From assembly GCF_000178975.2 (NCBI RefSeq), contig NC_015065.1, forward strand, positions 62,001 to 126,000: a stretch of DNA of 64,000 nucleotides, written 5' to 3'. Below, one piece after another: positions 28,051 through 35,538 of the stretch (position 1 is the first letter of the stretch; every line of letters begins with the position of its first letter). A model generated the notes under the pieces. The model was given only the letters and a program-made list of their open reading frames with translations, made no database searches and had not been told where the DNA came from. This stretch comes from Granulicella tundricola MP5ACTX9 (GTDB lineage Bacteria; Acidobacteriota; Terriglobia; Terriglobales; Acidobacteriaceae). The translations under genes were made by a program, and so were the position numbers.

Positions 28051-29454
28051 ATGACCGAGCGAATGAATGCATCCCCGAGACGAACGTTTCTGAAGACGAT
28101 GTTGCAGGCCGGGGCAGCCGCAACGTTCACATCTCCCGTCTTTGCTCTCGAAAAGAAGGCTCATACTACGCCCGTTACCGCAGCCCCGTCGGTGCAACTG
28201 AACGTGCGAGACTTCGGCGCAATCGGTGACGGAATCACGCTTGAAACGGAAAGCCTGCAACGAACGATCGATCGGTGCGGCGTTCTGGGTGGAGGAGAGG
28301 TGATCATTCCTGCGGGTCGATACCTGACTGGATCGGTTAGCCTTCGGACTAAGGTAACCCTGCGGCTGGCTGCTGAGTGTGTGATCCTTGGATCGCCCGA
28401 CCTGGCGCACTACGCCGTCTCCCAGGTGCGCTGGGAGGGCAAGTGGATTCCTGGCTACCTGGGCCTCATCCATGCATTGGACGCGAGGAAGATTGCGGTC
28501 CTTGGCCCTGGCAGCATCGAGGGAAATGTGGCTGTGGCGGGCCGACCGACAAAGGAAAATCCGTTGCGCCGGCCGGCGCTGATCGAGTTTCTCTACTGCG
28601 ATGACGTGCATCTGGAGGGCTTCTCCACCAGCTACGCGCATATGTGGTCCATTCATCCCACCTGCTGCGACAACCTGGTCTTTCGCAATCTGACCGTCCG
28701 CAGCACGCTGACGAACGGCGACGGCATCGACATCGATTCTTGCCGGCATGTCCTGATCGATACGTGCGACATCGCGTCCGGAGACGACTGCATCTCGCTG
28801 AAGTCCGGACGTGGTGAAGAGGCTTATCAGCTCGCGCGGCCAACCGAAGATGTGCGCATCGTCAACTGCACGCTGGAAGGGCGAGGTTTTGCTTGTATCG
28901 GCATCGGCAGCGAGACCTCAGCAGGCATTCGCAGGGTGCTGATCGAAGGTTGCCGCGTGACCAGTGTGTACAAGTTCGCGGTCTACATCAAGAGCCGTGT
29001 CGGTCGCGGGGCGTTTATTGAAGACCTTACCGTACGGGATATGAGCGCAGCCAAGATGCGCATGGGCTTCCTGAAGATCAGCCAGACTAGTGCCGGTGTG
29101 CAGGATGAGAACCCGGTGCCGGGGCTGGATGGGTTGCCGCTCTTCCGCAACATCAGCTTTCTGCGTATTCACGTCGACGACGCACCGGTGCTGGTGGAAG
29201 CCAAGGAGATCAGCGCCGACAAGCTGCTTGATGGCCTAACGCTTGACGGCTTTACGGGGACTTGTGCCAAGGGCCTGGAGCTTGCGAACATCACGCACGC
29301 TACGCTTCGGGGAATTGCTGTCTCCGGTTTCACTGGCCCCTTACTGCGAATCGATAACGTCACCGGTAAAGGACTCCAAGGTGCGGAGAAGCTGCCACCG
29401 CGCGGCAGGACCGAGCTCGTCGCCACACCAGCGGTTCCATACAAACTGCATTGA
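28051..29454 (+). CDS. Tat-exported glycoside hydrolase family 28 (pectinase-type)
   Basis: 467 residues from the ATG at 28051, chosen because it places a twin-arginine signal (SPRRTFLKTMLQAGAAATF) near the N-terminus; an ATG at 28063 is also possible. The pectate-lyase-like beta-helix opens with VRDFGAIGDG. The three catalytic aspartates of GH28 are present with exact spacing: Asp224 (NGDGID), Asp245 and Asp246 (SGDDCISLKSG). The usual catalytic-cleft His (GHG) is replaced by Ala281 (GFACIGIGS), and the substrate-binding RIK reads YIK. The fold is secure but homogalacturonan specificity is doubtful. The IclR regulator and L-fucose genes follow it. Confidence 0.85.
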   Translation: MTERMNASPRRTFLKTMLQAGAAATFTSPVFALEKKAHTTPVTAAPSVQLNVRDFGAIGDGITLETESLQRTIDRCGVLGGGEVIIPAGRYLTGSVSLRTKVTLRLAAECVILGSPDLAHYAVSQVRWEGKWIPGYLGLIHALDARKIAVLGPGSIEGNVAVAGRPTKENPLRRPALIEFLYCDDVHLEGFSTSYAHMWSIHPTCCDNLVFRNLTVRSTLTNGDGIDIDSCRHVLIDTCDIASGDDCISLKSGRGEEAYQLARPTEDVRIVNCTLEGRGFACIGIGSETSAGIRRVLIEGCRVTSVYKFAVYIKSRVGRGAFIEDLTVRDMSAAKMRMGFLKISQTSAGVQDENPVPGLDGLPLFRNISFLRIHVDDAPVLVEAKEISADKLLDGLTLDGFTGTCAKGLELANITHATLRGIAVSGFTGPLLRIDNVTGKGLQGAEKLPPRGRTELVATPAVPYKLH

Positions 29455-29536
29455 GATGCAGGAGAGCAAAAGTCGGCACTGTGAAGGCAACCGCCGGGAG
29501 GCGGTGGTATATGCTGATCGTTCACTGGTGAAAAAC

Positions 29537-30325
29537 ATGACGACAAAAAAGAAGGTTCAGCCCAAGCCGAAGATACAGCAGTATGCGACCCCTGCACTGG
29601 AAAAAGGTCTTGATGTTCTGGAGTTATTGGCGCGGCAGCCGGAAGGCCTGACCAAGAGCCAGATTGCGCGCGAACTGCAACGAACCGTCTCCGAGATCTT
29701 CCGCATGCTTGTCTGCCTTCAATCGCGGGGGTACATTGCGCAAGCCCGTGATGAACGCTTCGTCCTTACCCTGAAGCTGTTCAAGCTGGTGCAGGAGCAT
29801 CCACCCACGGAGTTGCTGGTGGCCAAGGCGTTGCCCGTCATGCATCGTCTGGCGCACAGCACGCTTCAGTCATGCCATCTTGGTGTGGTGGAAGGGGGGC
29901 AGGTCGTCTTTCTGGCCCAGGTCAATGCTCCTACCAACCTCGGCTTTTACGTCAAGCTGGGCTCTACTGCCGATCTGATGGAAGCAGCCAGCGGTTACGT
30001 GCTACTGGCGCATCAGTCTCCGGAGCAGCGTGTGCGGATGGTTCAGGCGTGGAGCGCGGAGACGGGCAACAAGCCTCCCAAGGATCTTGAGTTACACCTG
30101 GCCAGCATCCGCAAGGGCTGTTATGAGAAGCGAGCGAGCTACCTAGTGAAGGGTGTCGTCAACGTCAGCTTCCCGGTGTTCGATGATCGCGGTGCAGCCA
30201 TCGCTGCGCTGACGGTACCTTTTATTCAGTACACGGGCTCTCAAGTCGGGGTTGCGGACGTCATCTCCGCGCTGCGCGTGGCCGCGGCAGAGATTACCGA
30301 AACAATAGGCGGCGCGCGCGGGTAG
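29537..30325 (+). CDS. IclR-family transcriptional regulator
   Basis: 262 residues from the ATG at 29537; the frame is open much further upstream, but that part is a shadow of the GH28 gene. An N-terminal winged helix (ALEKGLDVLELLARQ; LTKSQIARELQRTVSEIFRM) precedes the IclR effector-binding domain (HRLAHSTLQSCHLGVV; VKGVVNVSFPVFDDRG). IclR proteins usually bind small acids. It is convergent with the FAH gene (11 bases between stops), and its place in the cluster makes it the likely regulator of the L-fucose genes, with a pathway acid as effector; that is inference. Confidence 0.88.
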   Translation: MTTKKKVQPKPKIQQYATPALEKGLDVLELLARQPEGLTKSQIARELQRTVSEIFRMLVCLQSRGYIAQARDERFVLTLKLFKLVQEHPPTELLVAKALPVMHRLAHSTLQSCHLGVVEGGQVVFLAQVNAPTNLGFYVKLGSTADLMEAASGYVLLAHQSPEQRVRMVQAWSAETGNKPPKDLELHLASIRKGCYEKRASYLVKGVVNVSFPVFDDRGAAIAALTVPFIQYTGSQVGVADVISALRVAAAEITETIGGARG

Positions 30326-30336
30326 AGATTATGGAG

Positions 30337-31149
30337 TTATACGGCGCGGGTTCGATTGCGGAGCGTACCCAGTTTCTCAATTTCGATCACCATCTCCTCA
30401 TCTGGAAGGAGCCACCGTTGCGGTGTGCGGCCCAGCCCCACACCCGGCGGGGTGCCAGTGCTGATGATGTCTCCCGGCATAAGCGGCGTGATGGAAGAGA
30501 GGTAGGCGATGAGCGCAGGGATGCGGAAGATCAGGTCGCGCGTGTTGGCTTCCTGCATGACTTCACCCTGAAGCGTCAGGCGAATGTAGAGTGCGTGCGG
30601 GTCCGGGACCTCATCTGCCGTGACGATCGTCGGCCCCAGGGGGGTGAAGGTAGGGAAGCTTTTGCCCAGCGTCCACTGGGTTGTTGCCAGTTGCACGCCG
30701 CGTGCGCTGATGTCATTCAGGATGGTGTAGCCAAAGACATGCTGCTGCCAGTCCGCCTCCGCAATGCGATGTCCCCCGCGACCGATGACCACTGCTAACT
30801 CGGCTTCGTAGTCAGGCTGCGTCGCGTCCGATGGCAGGAGAACGTCATCGCCGTCACCGCACAAGGACTGCGACAGCTTCAGGAAGACGGTTGGCACGTC
30901 CTGTACCTTCATTTTGGATTCGGCCGCGTGTTCGCGGTAGTTGAGACCGATCCCAAAGATACGTGGCGGGTTTAACAGAGGTGCGGTCAACTGCACGGAG
31001 CTCAAAGGGATCGCGGCACCGGTCAGCGCAGGCTGGGTGTCACCGCTGGCGATGTGAGAGAGCAGATCTCCGGTAAGCGGATAGACCTTCTCATCGCGCA
31101 GGACGCCGCTTCCTGCGCTACCTTCATGCGTGAATGATATGAACTTCAT
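30337..31149 (-). CDS. FAH-family hydrolase, probable 2,4-diketo-3-deoxy-L-fuconate hydrolase
   Basis: 270 residues from the ATG at 31149, just after GGAAGG. The frame continues upstream only as antisense/overlap with the dehydratase gene, which it overlaps by 26 bases. The FAH fold is clear: GIGLNYREHAAE, metal-binding DYEAELAVVIG, GYTILNDISARGVQ, and GDIISTGTPPGVG near the end. In the non-phosphorylating L-fucose pathway this enzyme splits 2,4-diketo-3-deoxy-L-fuconate to pyruvate and L-lactate. The assignment rests on the neighbouring genes; other acylpyruvate hydrolases look alike. Confidence 0.8.
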   Translation of the reverse strand: MKFISFTHEGSAGSGVLRDEKVYPLTGDLLSHIASGDTQPALTGAAIPLSSVQLTAPLLNPPRIFGIGLNYREHAAESKMKVQDVPTVFLKLSQSLCGDGDDVLLPSDATQPDYEAELAVVIGRGGHRIAEADWQQHVFGYTILNDISARGVQLATTQWTLGKSFPTFTPLGPTIVTADEVPDPHALYIRLTLQGEVMQEANTRDLIFRIPALIAYLSSITPLMPGDIISTGTPPGVGLGRTPQRWLLPDEEMVIEIEKLGTLRNRTRAV

Positions 31150-32467
31150 CGACCTTCCCATTCTGCTCTGACGAAGCCTGCCATGTCTGACCGTACGGGA
31201 AAGAAAACTCCGCAAGGGAAGCAGGGAGAATCTGTGCGCTGTACCCTGGCGCTTTGGGCAGCAGATAATGTCCCCGCCGGATTGCGACCGGAGCGACGAA
31301 GTGTTCATGCAGATGATCGACATACTCGATCACACGATTTTCAAGCGAACAGGAGACGCTTAAGAAATCGAAAACCGAGAGATGCTGAACATATTCGCAC
31401 AGGCCGACGCCGCCTGCATGCGGGCAGACCGGCACGCCAAACTTTGCAGCCATCAGCAGGATCGCGAGATTTTCATTGACGCTGGCCACGCGGCAGGAAT
31501 CGATCTGGCAGACATCGATCGCCTCTGCCTGTAGCAACTGCTTGAACATTACCGCGTTATGGCAATGTTCTCCTGTGGCGATGCGTACTCCGGACTCCTG
31601 CCTGATCCTCGCATGCCCCAGGATATCGTCCGGACTGGTAGGCTCCTCCATCCACCATGGATTGAGCTCCGCCAGCAGCCGCGTGCGGCGAATGGCCTCT
31701 TCCACGCCCCACCGCTGGTTGGCGTCGACCATCAGCTTATTCGTCCAGCCAATCTGCTCTCGCACGATGTGTCCGCGGCGTAGATCGTCTTGTTCCGCGC
31801 CACCAACCTTCAGTTTGAAGTGCGTCCAACCCTCCGACAGCGCCTGCTGGCAGAGTGTTCGGATCTTGTCGTCCGAGAAGCCAAACCAACCCACGGAGGT
31901 CGTATAGGCTGGATAGCCCTCACGCTCCAACTGCGCAAGACGTTCGCTCTGACCGAGTTTGCCGCGCGTAAGAAGTTCGATCGCGTCCTCGACGCTCAGG
32001 GCATCACTGATGTAGCGAAAGTCGATGCAGCGCACGATCTCAGCCGGTGTCATGTCAGCTAAAAGTGCCCACACCGGCTTACCTTCGGATTTGGCGTAAA
32101 GATCCCATACTGCGTTGAGCACTGCGCTCACGGCCAGATGAATGACGCCCTTCTCCGGTCCAAGCCAGCGAAACTGGGTATCGCCCGTCAGGTTCAGATA
32201 GAGGGCATTCAGGTCGCGGGTCAGTTCCTCAAGGGTCCGTCCACGAATGCCGGTAGAGATATGCTGAATCGCACTTACGACCAGGTCCGTCCCACGGCCC
32301 AGCGTGAAGGTGAGACCGTGTCCTTCAAGGCCGGAATCGGTTTCAAGGATGCAATACGCAGCCGAGTAATCCGGATCGACGTTCACCGCATCTGACCCGA
32401 TGTGATCGCGCGAGGTAGGAAAGCGAAGATCGATGACGCGGACCTGGGTGATCGTGGTGCTGTGCAA
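31124..32467 (-). CDS. fucD: L-fuconate dehydratase (enolase superfamily)
   Basis: 447 residues from a TTG at 32467. Family N-termini begin close to this point (TTITQVRVIDLRFPTSR), GAGGAAG lies just upstream, and a promoter (32527-32556) lies between it and the upstream ATG at 32566, which would add 33 unsupported residues. Catalytic features are visible: the KxK bases (HFKLKVGG), metal ligands in MVDANQRW, WMEEPTSP and IATGEHC, and the general-base His in CPHAGGVGLCEY. The enzyme removes water from L-fuconate to give 2-keto-3-deoxy-L-fuconate. It shares a transcript with the FAH gene. Confidence 0.85.
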   Translation of the reverse strand: MHSTTITQVRVIDLRFPTSRDHIGSDAVNVDPDYSAAYCILETDSGLEGHGLTFTLGRGTDLVVSAIQHISTGIRGRTLEELTRDLNALYLNLTGDTQFRWLGPEKGVIHLAVSAVLNAVWDLYAKSEGKPVWALLADMTPAEIVRCIDFRYISDALSVEDAIELLTRGKLGQSERLAQLEREGYPAYTTSVGWFGFSDDKIRTLCQQALSEGWTHFKLKVGGAEQDDLRRGHIVREQIGWTNKLMVDANQRWGVEEAIRRTRLLAELNPWWMEEPTSPDDILGHARIRQESGVRIATGEHCHNAVMFKQLLQAEAIDVCQIDSCRVASVNENLAILLMAAKFGVPVCPHAGGVGLCEYVQHLSVFDFLSVSCSLENRVIEYVDHLHEHFVAPVAIRRGHYLLPKAPGYSAQILPASLAEFSFPYGQTWQASSEQNGKVDEVHIIHA

Positions 32468-32526
32468 GAGCTTCCTCGATTTAGTGAGTCTCTGAGCGGG
32501 GCCGGAAATGGATGGCGCGTGAGGCG

Positions 32527-32556
32527 ATTTTAGAAGAACTCGTGAGTTTTCGTCAA
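32527..32556 (-). promoter_or_regulatory. Candidate leftward promoter of the fucD operon
   Basis: On the minus strand: TTGACG (32551-32556), 18-base spacer, TAAAAT (32527-32532). A start near 32520 would give a leader of about 50 bases to the TTG start and excludes the ATG at 32566. Confidence 0.5.
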
Positions 32557-32626
32557 TGAAAAGCATCCTCCATTAGAAGATTAGGCGGCACGATGTCACT
32601 TTGTGGACGACTCGACGTATTCCTAT

Positions 32627-32656
32627 TTGACAGGCGTGGATTACGCCCGGTAAAAC
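32627..32656 (+). promoter_or_regulatory. Candidate rightward promoter of the SDR operon
   Basis: Perfect -35 TTGACA (32627-32632), 18-base spacer, -10 TAAAAC (32651-32656). It lies 28 bases upstream of the ATG at 32685 and overlaps the palindrome described next. Confidence 0.5.
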
Positions 32657-32674
32657 TCGAGTGACTTTACCGGG
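32646..32674. promoter_or_regulatory. Candidate operator: CCCGGTAAA-N11-TTTACCGGG
   Basis: The 9-bp arms (32646-32654 and 32666-32674) are exact reverse complements. The left arm overlaps the -10 box and the right arm abuts the ribosome site GGAAGAGGA. A dimeric repressor bound here would block transcription; a hairpin in the RNA could also affect translation. The IclR protein of the cluster is the obvious candidate, unproven. Confidence 0.5.
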
Positions 32675-32684
32675 AAGAGGAATC

Positions 32685-33437
32685 ATGTTCGACCTGAATG
32701 GAAGACGTGCCGTGGTCACTGGAGCAGCGAGCGGTATCGGTCTTGCCGTCGCGCAGACGCTTGCACGTGCCGGAGCAGAGCTTGTCCTGCTGGACCTTGA
32801 CGCAGGCAAGGTGGCCGAGACTGCGGCGACGCTGCCTGGAGCCGTTGCCATTCAGTGTGATGTCGCGTCAGAGGAGAGCGTGACGGAAGCTTTTCGGCTC
32901 GCCGGTTTGCCTATCGATCTTCTGGTCAATTGCGCGGGTATCGCTCATGTCGGGAGTCTGGAAACCACGTCCGTGGCGGACCTGGAACGCCTATACCGCG
33001 TCAATGTTCAGGGAACTTACCTCTGCATGCGCGAGTCGGTGAAAGGGATGCTCGCGGGCCAGGGCGGAGCGATTGTGAACATGGCATCGATTGCTGCAAC
33101 GTCTGGACTGAGCGACCGCTTTGCCTACTCCATGACCAAAGGCGCCGTGCTGGCCATGACCCTGTCGGTTGCCAAGGACTATCTCGCCCGCGGTATCCGC
33201 TGTAATTGCATCTCCCCGGCACGCATTCACACGCCCTTCGTCGATGGCTTCCTGGCAAAGAACTATCCAGGAGCGGAGGCCGAGAAGATGACAGAGCTGG
33301 CTGCTGCACAGCCAATTGGCCGTATGGGACGGCCGGAAGAGGTGGCCGCGCTGGTCGTGTACCTTTTGAGTGATGAAGCGTCGTTTGTGACCGGTGTGGA
33401 CTATCCACTGGATGGCGGCTTCTTCAACCTGCGCTAA
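32685..33437 (+). CDS. SDR oxidoreductase, probable 2-keto-3-deoxy-L-fuconate dehydrogenase
   Basis: 250 residues from the ATG at 32685 after GGAAGAGGA; an upstream in-frame start at 32661 lies in the promoter palindrome. Classical short-chain dehydrogenase features are present: the cofactor motif TGAASGIG, Asp after beta-2 (LLDLDAG, favouring NAD), NCAG, catalytic Ser in NMASIAATSG, and YSMTK. The C-terminus (GVDYPLDGGFFNLR) is typical. In the non-phosphorylating pathway one SDR oxidises L-fucose and another oxidises the 2-keto-3-deoxy acid at C4. Which of the two SDRs here does which is not certain. Confidence 0.75.
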   Translation: MFDLNGRRAVVTGAASGIGLAVAQTLARAGAELVLLDLDAGKVAETAATLPGAVAIQCDVASEESVTEAFRLAGLPIDLLVNCAGIAHVGSLETTSVADLERLYRVNVQGTYLCMRESVKGMLAGQGGAIVNMASIAATSGLSDRFAYSMTKGAVLAMTLSVAKDYLARGIRCNCISPARIHTPFVDGFLAKNYPGAEAEKMTELAAAQPIGRMGRPEEVAALVVYLLSDEASFVTGVDYPLDGGFFNLR

Positions 33438-33457
33438 TGAATTCGTGTGAGGTCAGT

Positions 33458-34240
33458 ATGGATTTAGATCTGCGTGGCCGTGTTGTGATCGTGACGGGAG
33501 GCGGAGCAGGCATTGGCGAAGCCATCACCCGCGCGCTGCTGGACGAGGGAGCCAAGGTGGTCGCAGTTGGCCGTATGGGTGAGAACGAGCAGCGCTTTGC
33601 AGCGGAGATGAAGGTATCCGGGGCAGCCTGCGACTTCGTCGAAGCAAGCCTTGCCGAAGCGGAGCAGTGCAAACGCGTGGTGGAGTTTACCCGCAGCACG
33701 CACGGACGCCTTGATGGACTTGTCAACAACGCCGGAGCCAACGATAGCGTGGGCCTGGCGAGCGGCGATCCGACCCGCTTTTTCGAGAGCTTGAGGCAAA
33801 ATCTTGTCCATTACTATTCCATGGCCCACTATGCCCTGCCCATGCTCAGGGAGGCGAAGGGCGCTATCGTCAACATCAGCTCGAAGGTTGCGTTGACCGG
33901 CCAGGGTGGGACCTCGGCGTACGCGGCTGCCAAAGGCGCGCAGCTCGCCCTTACGCGTGAGTGGGCTGCCGAATTGCTGCCTGTTGGTATCCGCGTCAAC
34001 AGCGTTCTGCCGGCTGAGGTGCTTACCCCGCTTTATCAGCGCTGGCTCGACACCCGCGCAGATCCCGTGGCGGCTTTGCGCCACATCACGGAACGCATTC
34101 CTCTGGGCCGCCGCATGACCGAAGGGGCGGAGATTGCGGCTACAACGGTTTTTCTGCTTTCTGCAAAGCAGTCTGGCCACACCACGGCTCAGCATCTGGT
34201 CGTCGATGGCGGCTACACGCATCTCGACCGCACGCTATGA
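33458..34240 (+). CDS. SDR oxidoreductase, probable L-fucose dehydrogenase
   Basis: 260 residues from the ATG at 33458, preceded by GAGG at six bases; an ATG at 33437 sharing a base with the previous stop would add seven residues. Visible motifs are TGGGAGIG, NNAGAND, NISSKVALTG and YAAAK. Expected to oxidise L-fucose to L-fucono-lactone, feeding the lactonase encoded next; its stop overlaps the lactonase start by four bases (ATGA). The role is assigned by context and may be swapped with the preceding SDR. Confidence 0.72.
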   Translation: MDLDLRGRVVIVTGGGAGIGEAITRALLDEGAKVVAVGRMGENEQRFAAEMKVSGAACDFVEASLAEAEQCKRVVEFTRSTHGRLDGLVNNAGANDSVGLASGDPTRFFESLRQNLVHYYSMAHYALPMLREAKGAIVNISSKVALTGQGGTSAYAAAKGAQLALTREWAAELLPVGIRVNSVLPAEVLTPLYQRWLDTRADPVAALRHITERIPLGRRMTEGAEIAATTVFLLSAKQSGHTTAQHLVVDGGYTHLDRTL

Positions 34241-35103
34241 GTCTCCAAGAGAACGCAGGCGAACGGATCGACGCTCATCATCACCTTTGGCGCTATGACG
34301 AGGCCGAGTTCGGCTGGATCGACGATACCATGAACTTGTTGAGGCGAGACTTTCTCGCCCCGGATCTGACACCGCTGCTCCAAGTGTCGGGTGTGACCGG
34401 CACTATCGCCGTCCAGGCTCGCCAGACAATCGAAGAGACTCACTGGCTGCTCACCACAGCACGGCAATTTCCCTGGATTCGCGGAGTCGTCGGTTGGCTC
34501 CCGATCTCGGACGTGCGCTTTGAGGATCATCTGGACTTGCTTACCGCAGAGCCAATGCTGAAAGGGCTGCGGCACATCGTGCAAGCGGAGCCTCCCGGCT
34601 TCCTGGATGATCCTGGCTTCAACCGTGGAATCCGCCAACTCACACGGTGCGGCTTGACCTATGATCTACTGATCTTCTCAAAGCAGTTGGAGGAGGCTCT
34701 TCGCTTTGTGCGCCGCCATCCGCAACAGTCTTTTGTCATCGATCACATCGCTAAACCCAATATGGAGGCGGTCGGTTTTGCTTTCTGGTCCAGACTGATT
34801 CGAGAGTTCGCCGATCTATCGAATGTGACTTGCAAGATCTCTGGAATGGTTACGGAAACACGGGGAACACCGTGGAACCCCGAGTTCCTCAAACCCTACT
34901 TCGATGTCGTACTCGAAACCTTCGGCCCCAGCCGCCTCATGACCGGCACGGACTGGCCTGTCTTAACAATGCGATGCGGCTACAGGCAATGGTGGCAAAC
35001 CGTGGAGGAATGGATAGCTCCACTTTCCGCGTTTGAACGCTCAAACATACTGGGTGAGACAGCCTTAAGAGTGTACCATACGATTCCTGCGCAGGTGCTT
35101 TAG
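34237..35103 (+). CDS. Amidohydrolase-family lactonase, probable L-fuconolactonase
   Basis: 288 residues; the start overlaps the SDR stop (ATGA). It is a COG3618-type TIM-barrel hydrolase: the N-terminal metal motif RIDAHHHLW, the second-half FVIDHIAKPNM, and the metal-ligand region LMTGTDWPVL. Such enzymes open sugar 1,4/1,5-lactones, here L-fucono-lactone to L-fuconate. It is the last gene of the rightward fucose operon and is followed by a hairpin and then the IS3 element. Confidence 0.82.
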   Translation: MSLQENAGERIDAHHHLWRYDEAEFGWIDDTMNLLRRDFLAPDLTPLLQVSGVTGTIAVQARQTIEETHWLLTTARQFPWIRGVVGWLPISDVRFEDHLDLLTAEPMLKGLRHIVQAEPPGFLDDPGFNRGIRQLTRCGLTYDLLIFSKQLEEALRFVRRHPQQSFVIDHIAKPNMEAVGFAFWSRLIREFADLSNVTCKISGMVTETRGTPWNPEFLKPYFDVVLETFGPSRLMTGTDWPVLTMRCGYRQWWQTVEEWIAPLSAFERSNILGETALRVYHTIPAQVL

Positions 35104-35108
35104 ATCTT

Positions 35109-35142
35109 GTCTCTCTAAAACCCGTCATTAGTAATGAGAGAC
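35109..35142 (+). terminator. Possible terminator after the fucose operon
   Basis: GTCTCTC (35109-35115) pairs with GAGAGAC (35136-35142); the loop contains a smaller palindrome, CATTA-G-TAATG. It starts five bases after the stop codon. There is no T-run and the stem is short, so support is moderate. The IS3 end begins three bases further on. Confidence 0.35.
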
Positions 35143-35206
35143 TTATGGAGTGTCCGGCTTGAAATGTGCCAGTGGATAAGAGAGACACTGGACAAAGAGA
35201 GGGCAT

Positions 35207-35488
35207 ATGGGACGAGGGAAGAAGTACCAGCCTGAGCAGGTGGTAAATCTGTTGCGACAGATCGAAGTAGCCGTAGCGAACGGGAAGACGACGGCTCTGG
35301 CGTGTAAGGAAGCCGGGATCGTGGAGCAGACCTACTTCCGCTGGCGCAAGGAGTACGGCGGGTTGCAGGTGGACCAGGCGAAGCGACTGAAGGGGTTGGA
35401 GCAGGAGAACTCCAAGCTGAAGCGTTTGGTAGCGAACCTGAGCCTGGATAATCTTGCGTTGAAGAACTTCGCCTCGGGAAACTTCTAA
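35207..35488 (+). CDS. IS3-family transposase OrfA
   Basis: 93 residues, preceded by GAGAGGG. It has an N-terminal helix-turn-helix (YQPEQVVNLLRQIEVAVANG; CKEAGIVEQTYFRWRKEYGG) and a C-terminal leucine-zipper-like stretch (LKGLEQENSKLKRLVANLSL), the usual IS3 OrfA plan for binding the element ends. A GGGAAAC slippery heptamer lies seven bases before its stop, so the OrfA product is probably also extended into OrfB by a -1 frameshift. Confidence 0.9.
   Translation: MGRGKKYQPEQVVNLLRQIEVAVANGKTTALACKEAGIVEQTYFRWRKEYGGLQVDQAKRLKGLEQENSKLKRLVANLSLDNLALKNFASGNF
35476..35482 (+). other. Programmed -1 frameshift site, G GGA AAC
   Basis: In the OrfA frame the bases read tcG GGA AAC ttc taa, a canonical X XXY YYZ heptamer one codon before the stop. 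Slippage by -1 reads GGG AAA CTT and enters the OrfB frame, which is open from here through the OrfB domain. This gives the OrfAB fusion transposase. Confidence 0.75.
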
Positions 35489-35538
35489 GCCCTGAGCGAC
35501 GACGGATCGCAGCAGACCATGCACAGCAGCAGCATGGG

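Noticed and set aside
30331..30798. Plus-strand open frame after the IclR gene
   Set aside because: It is antisense to the FAH gene and has no domain features.
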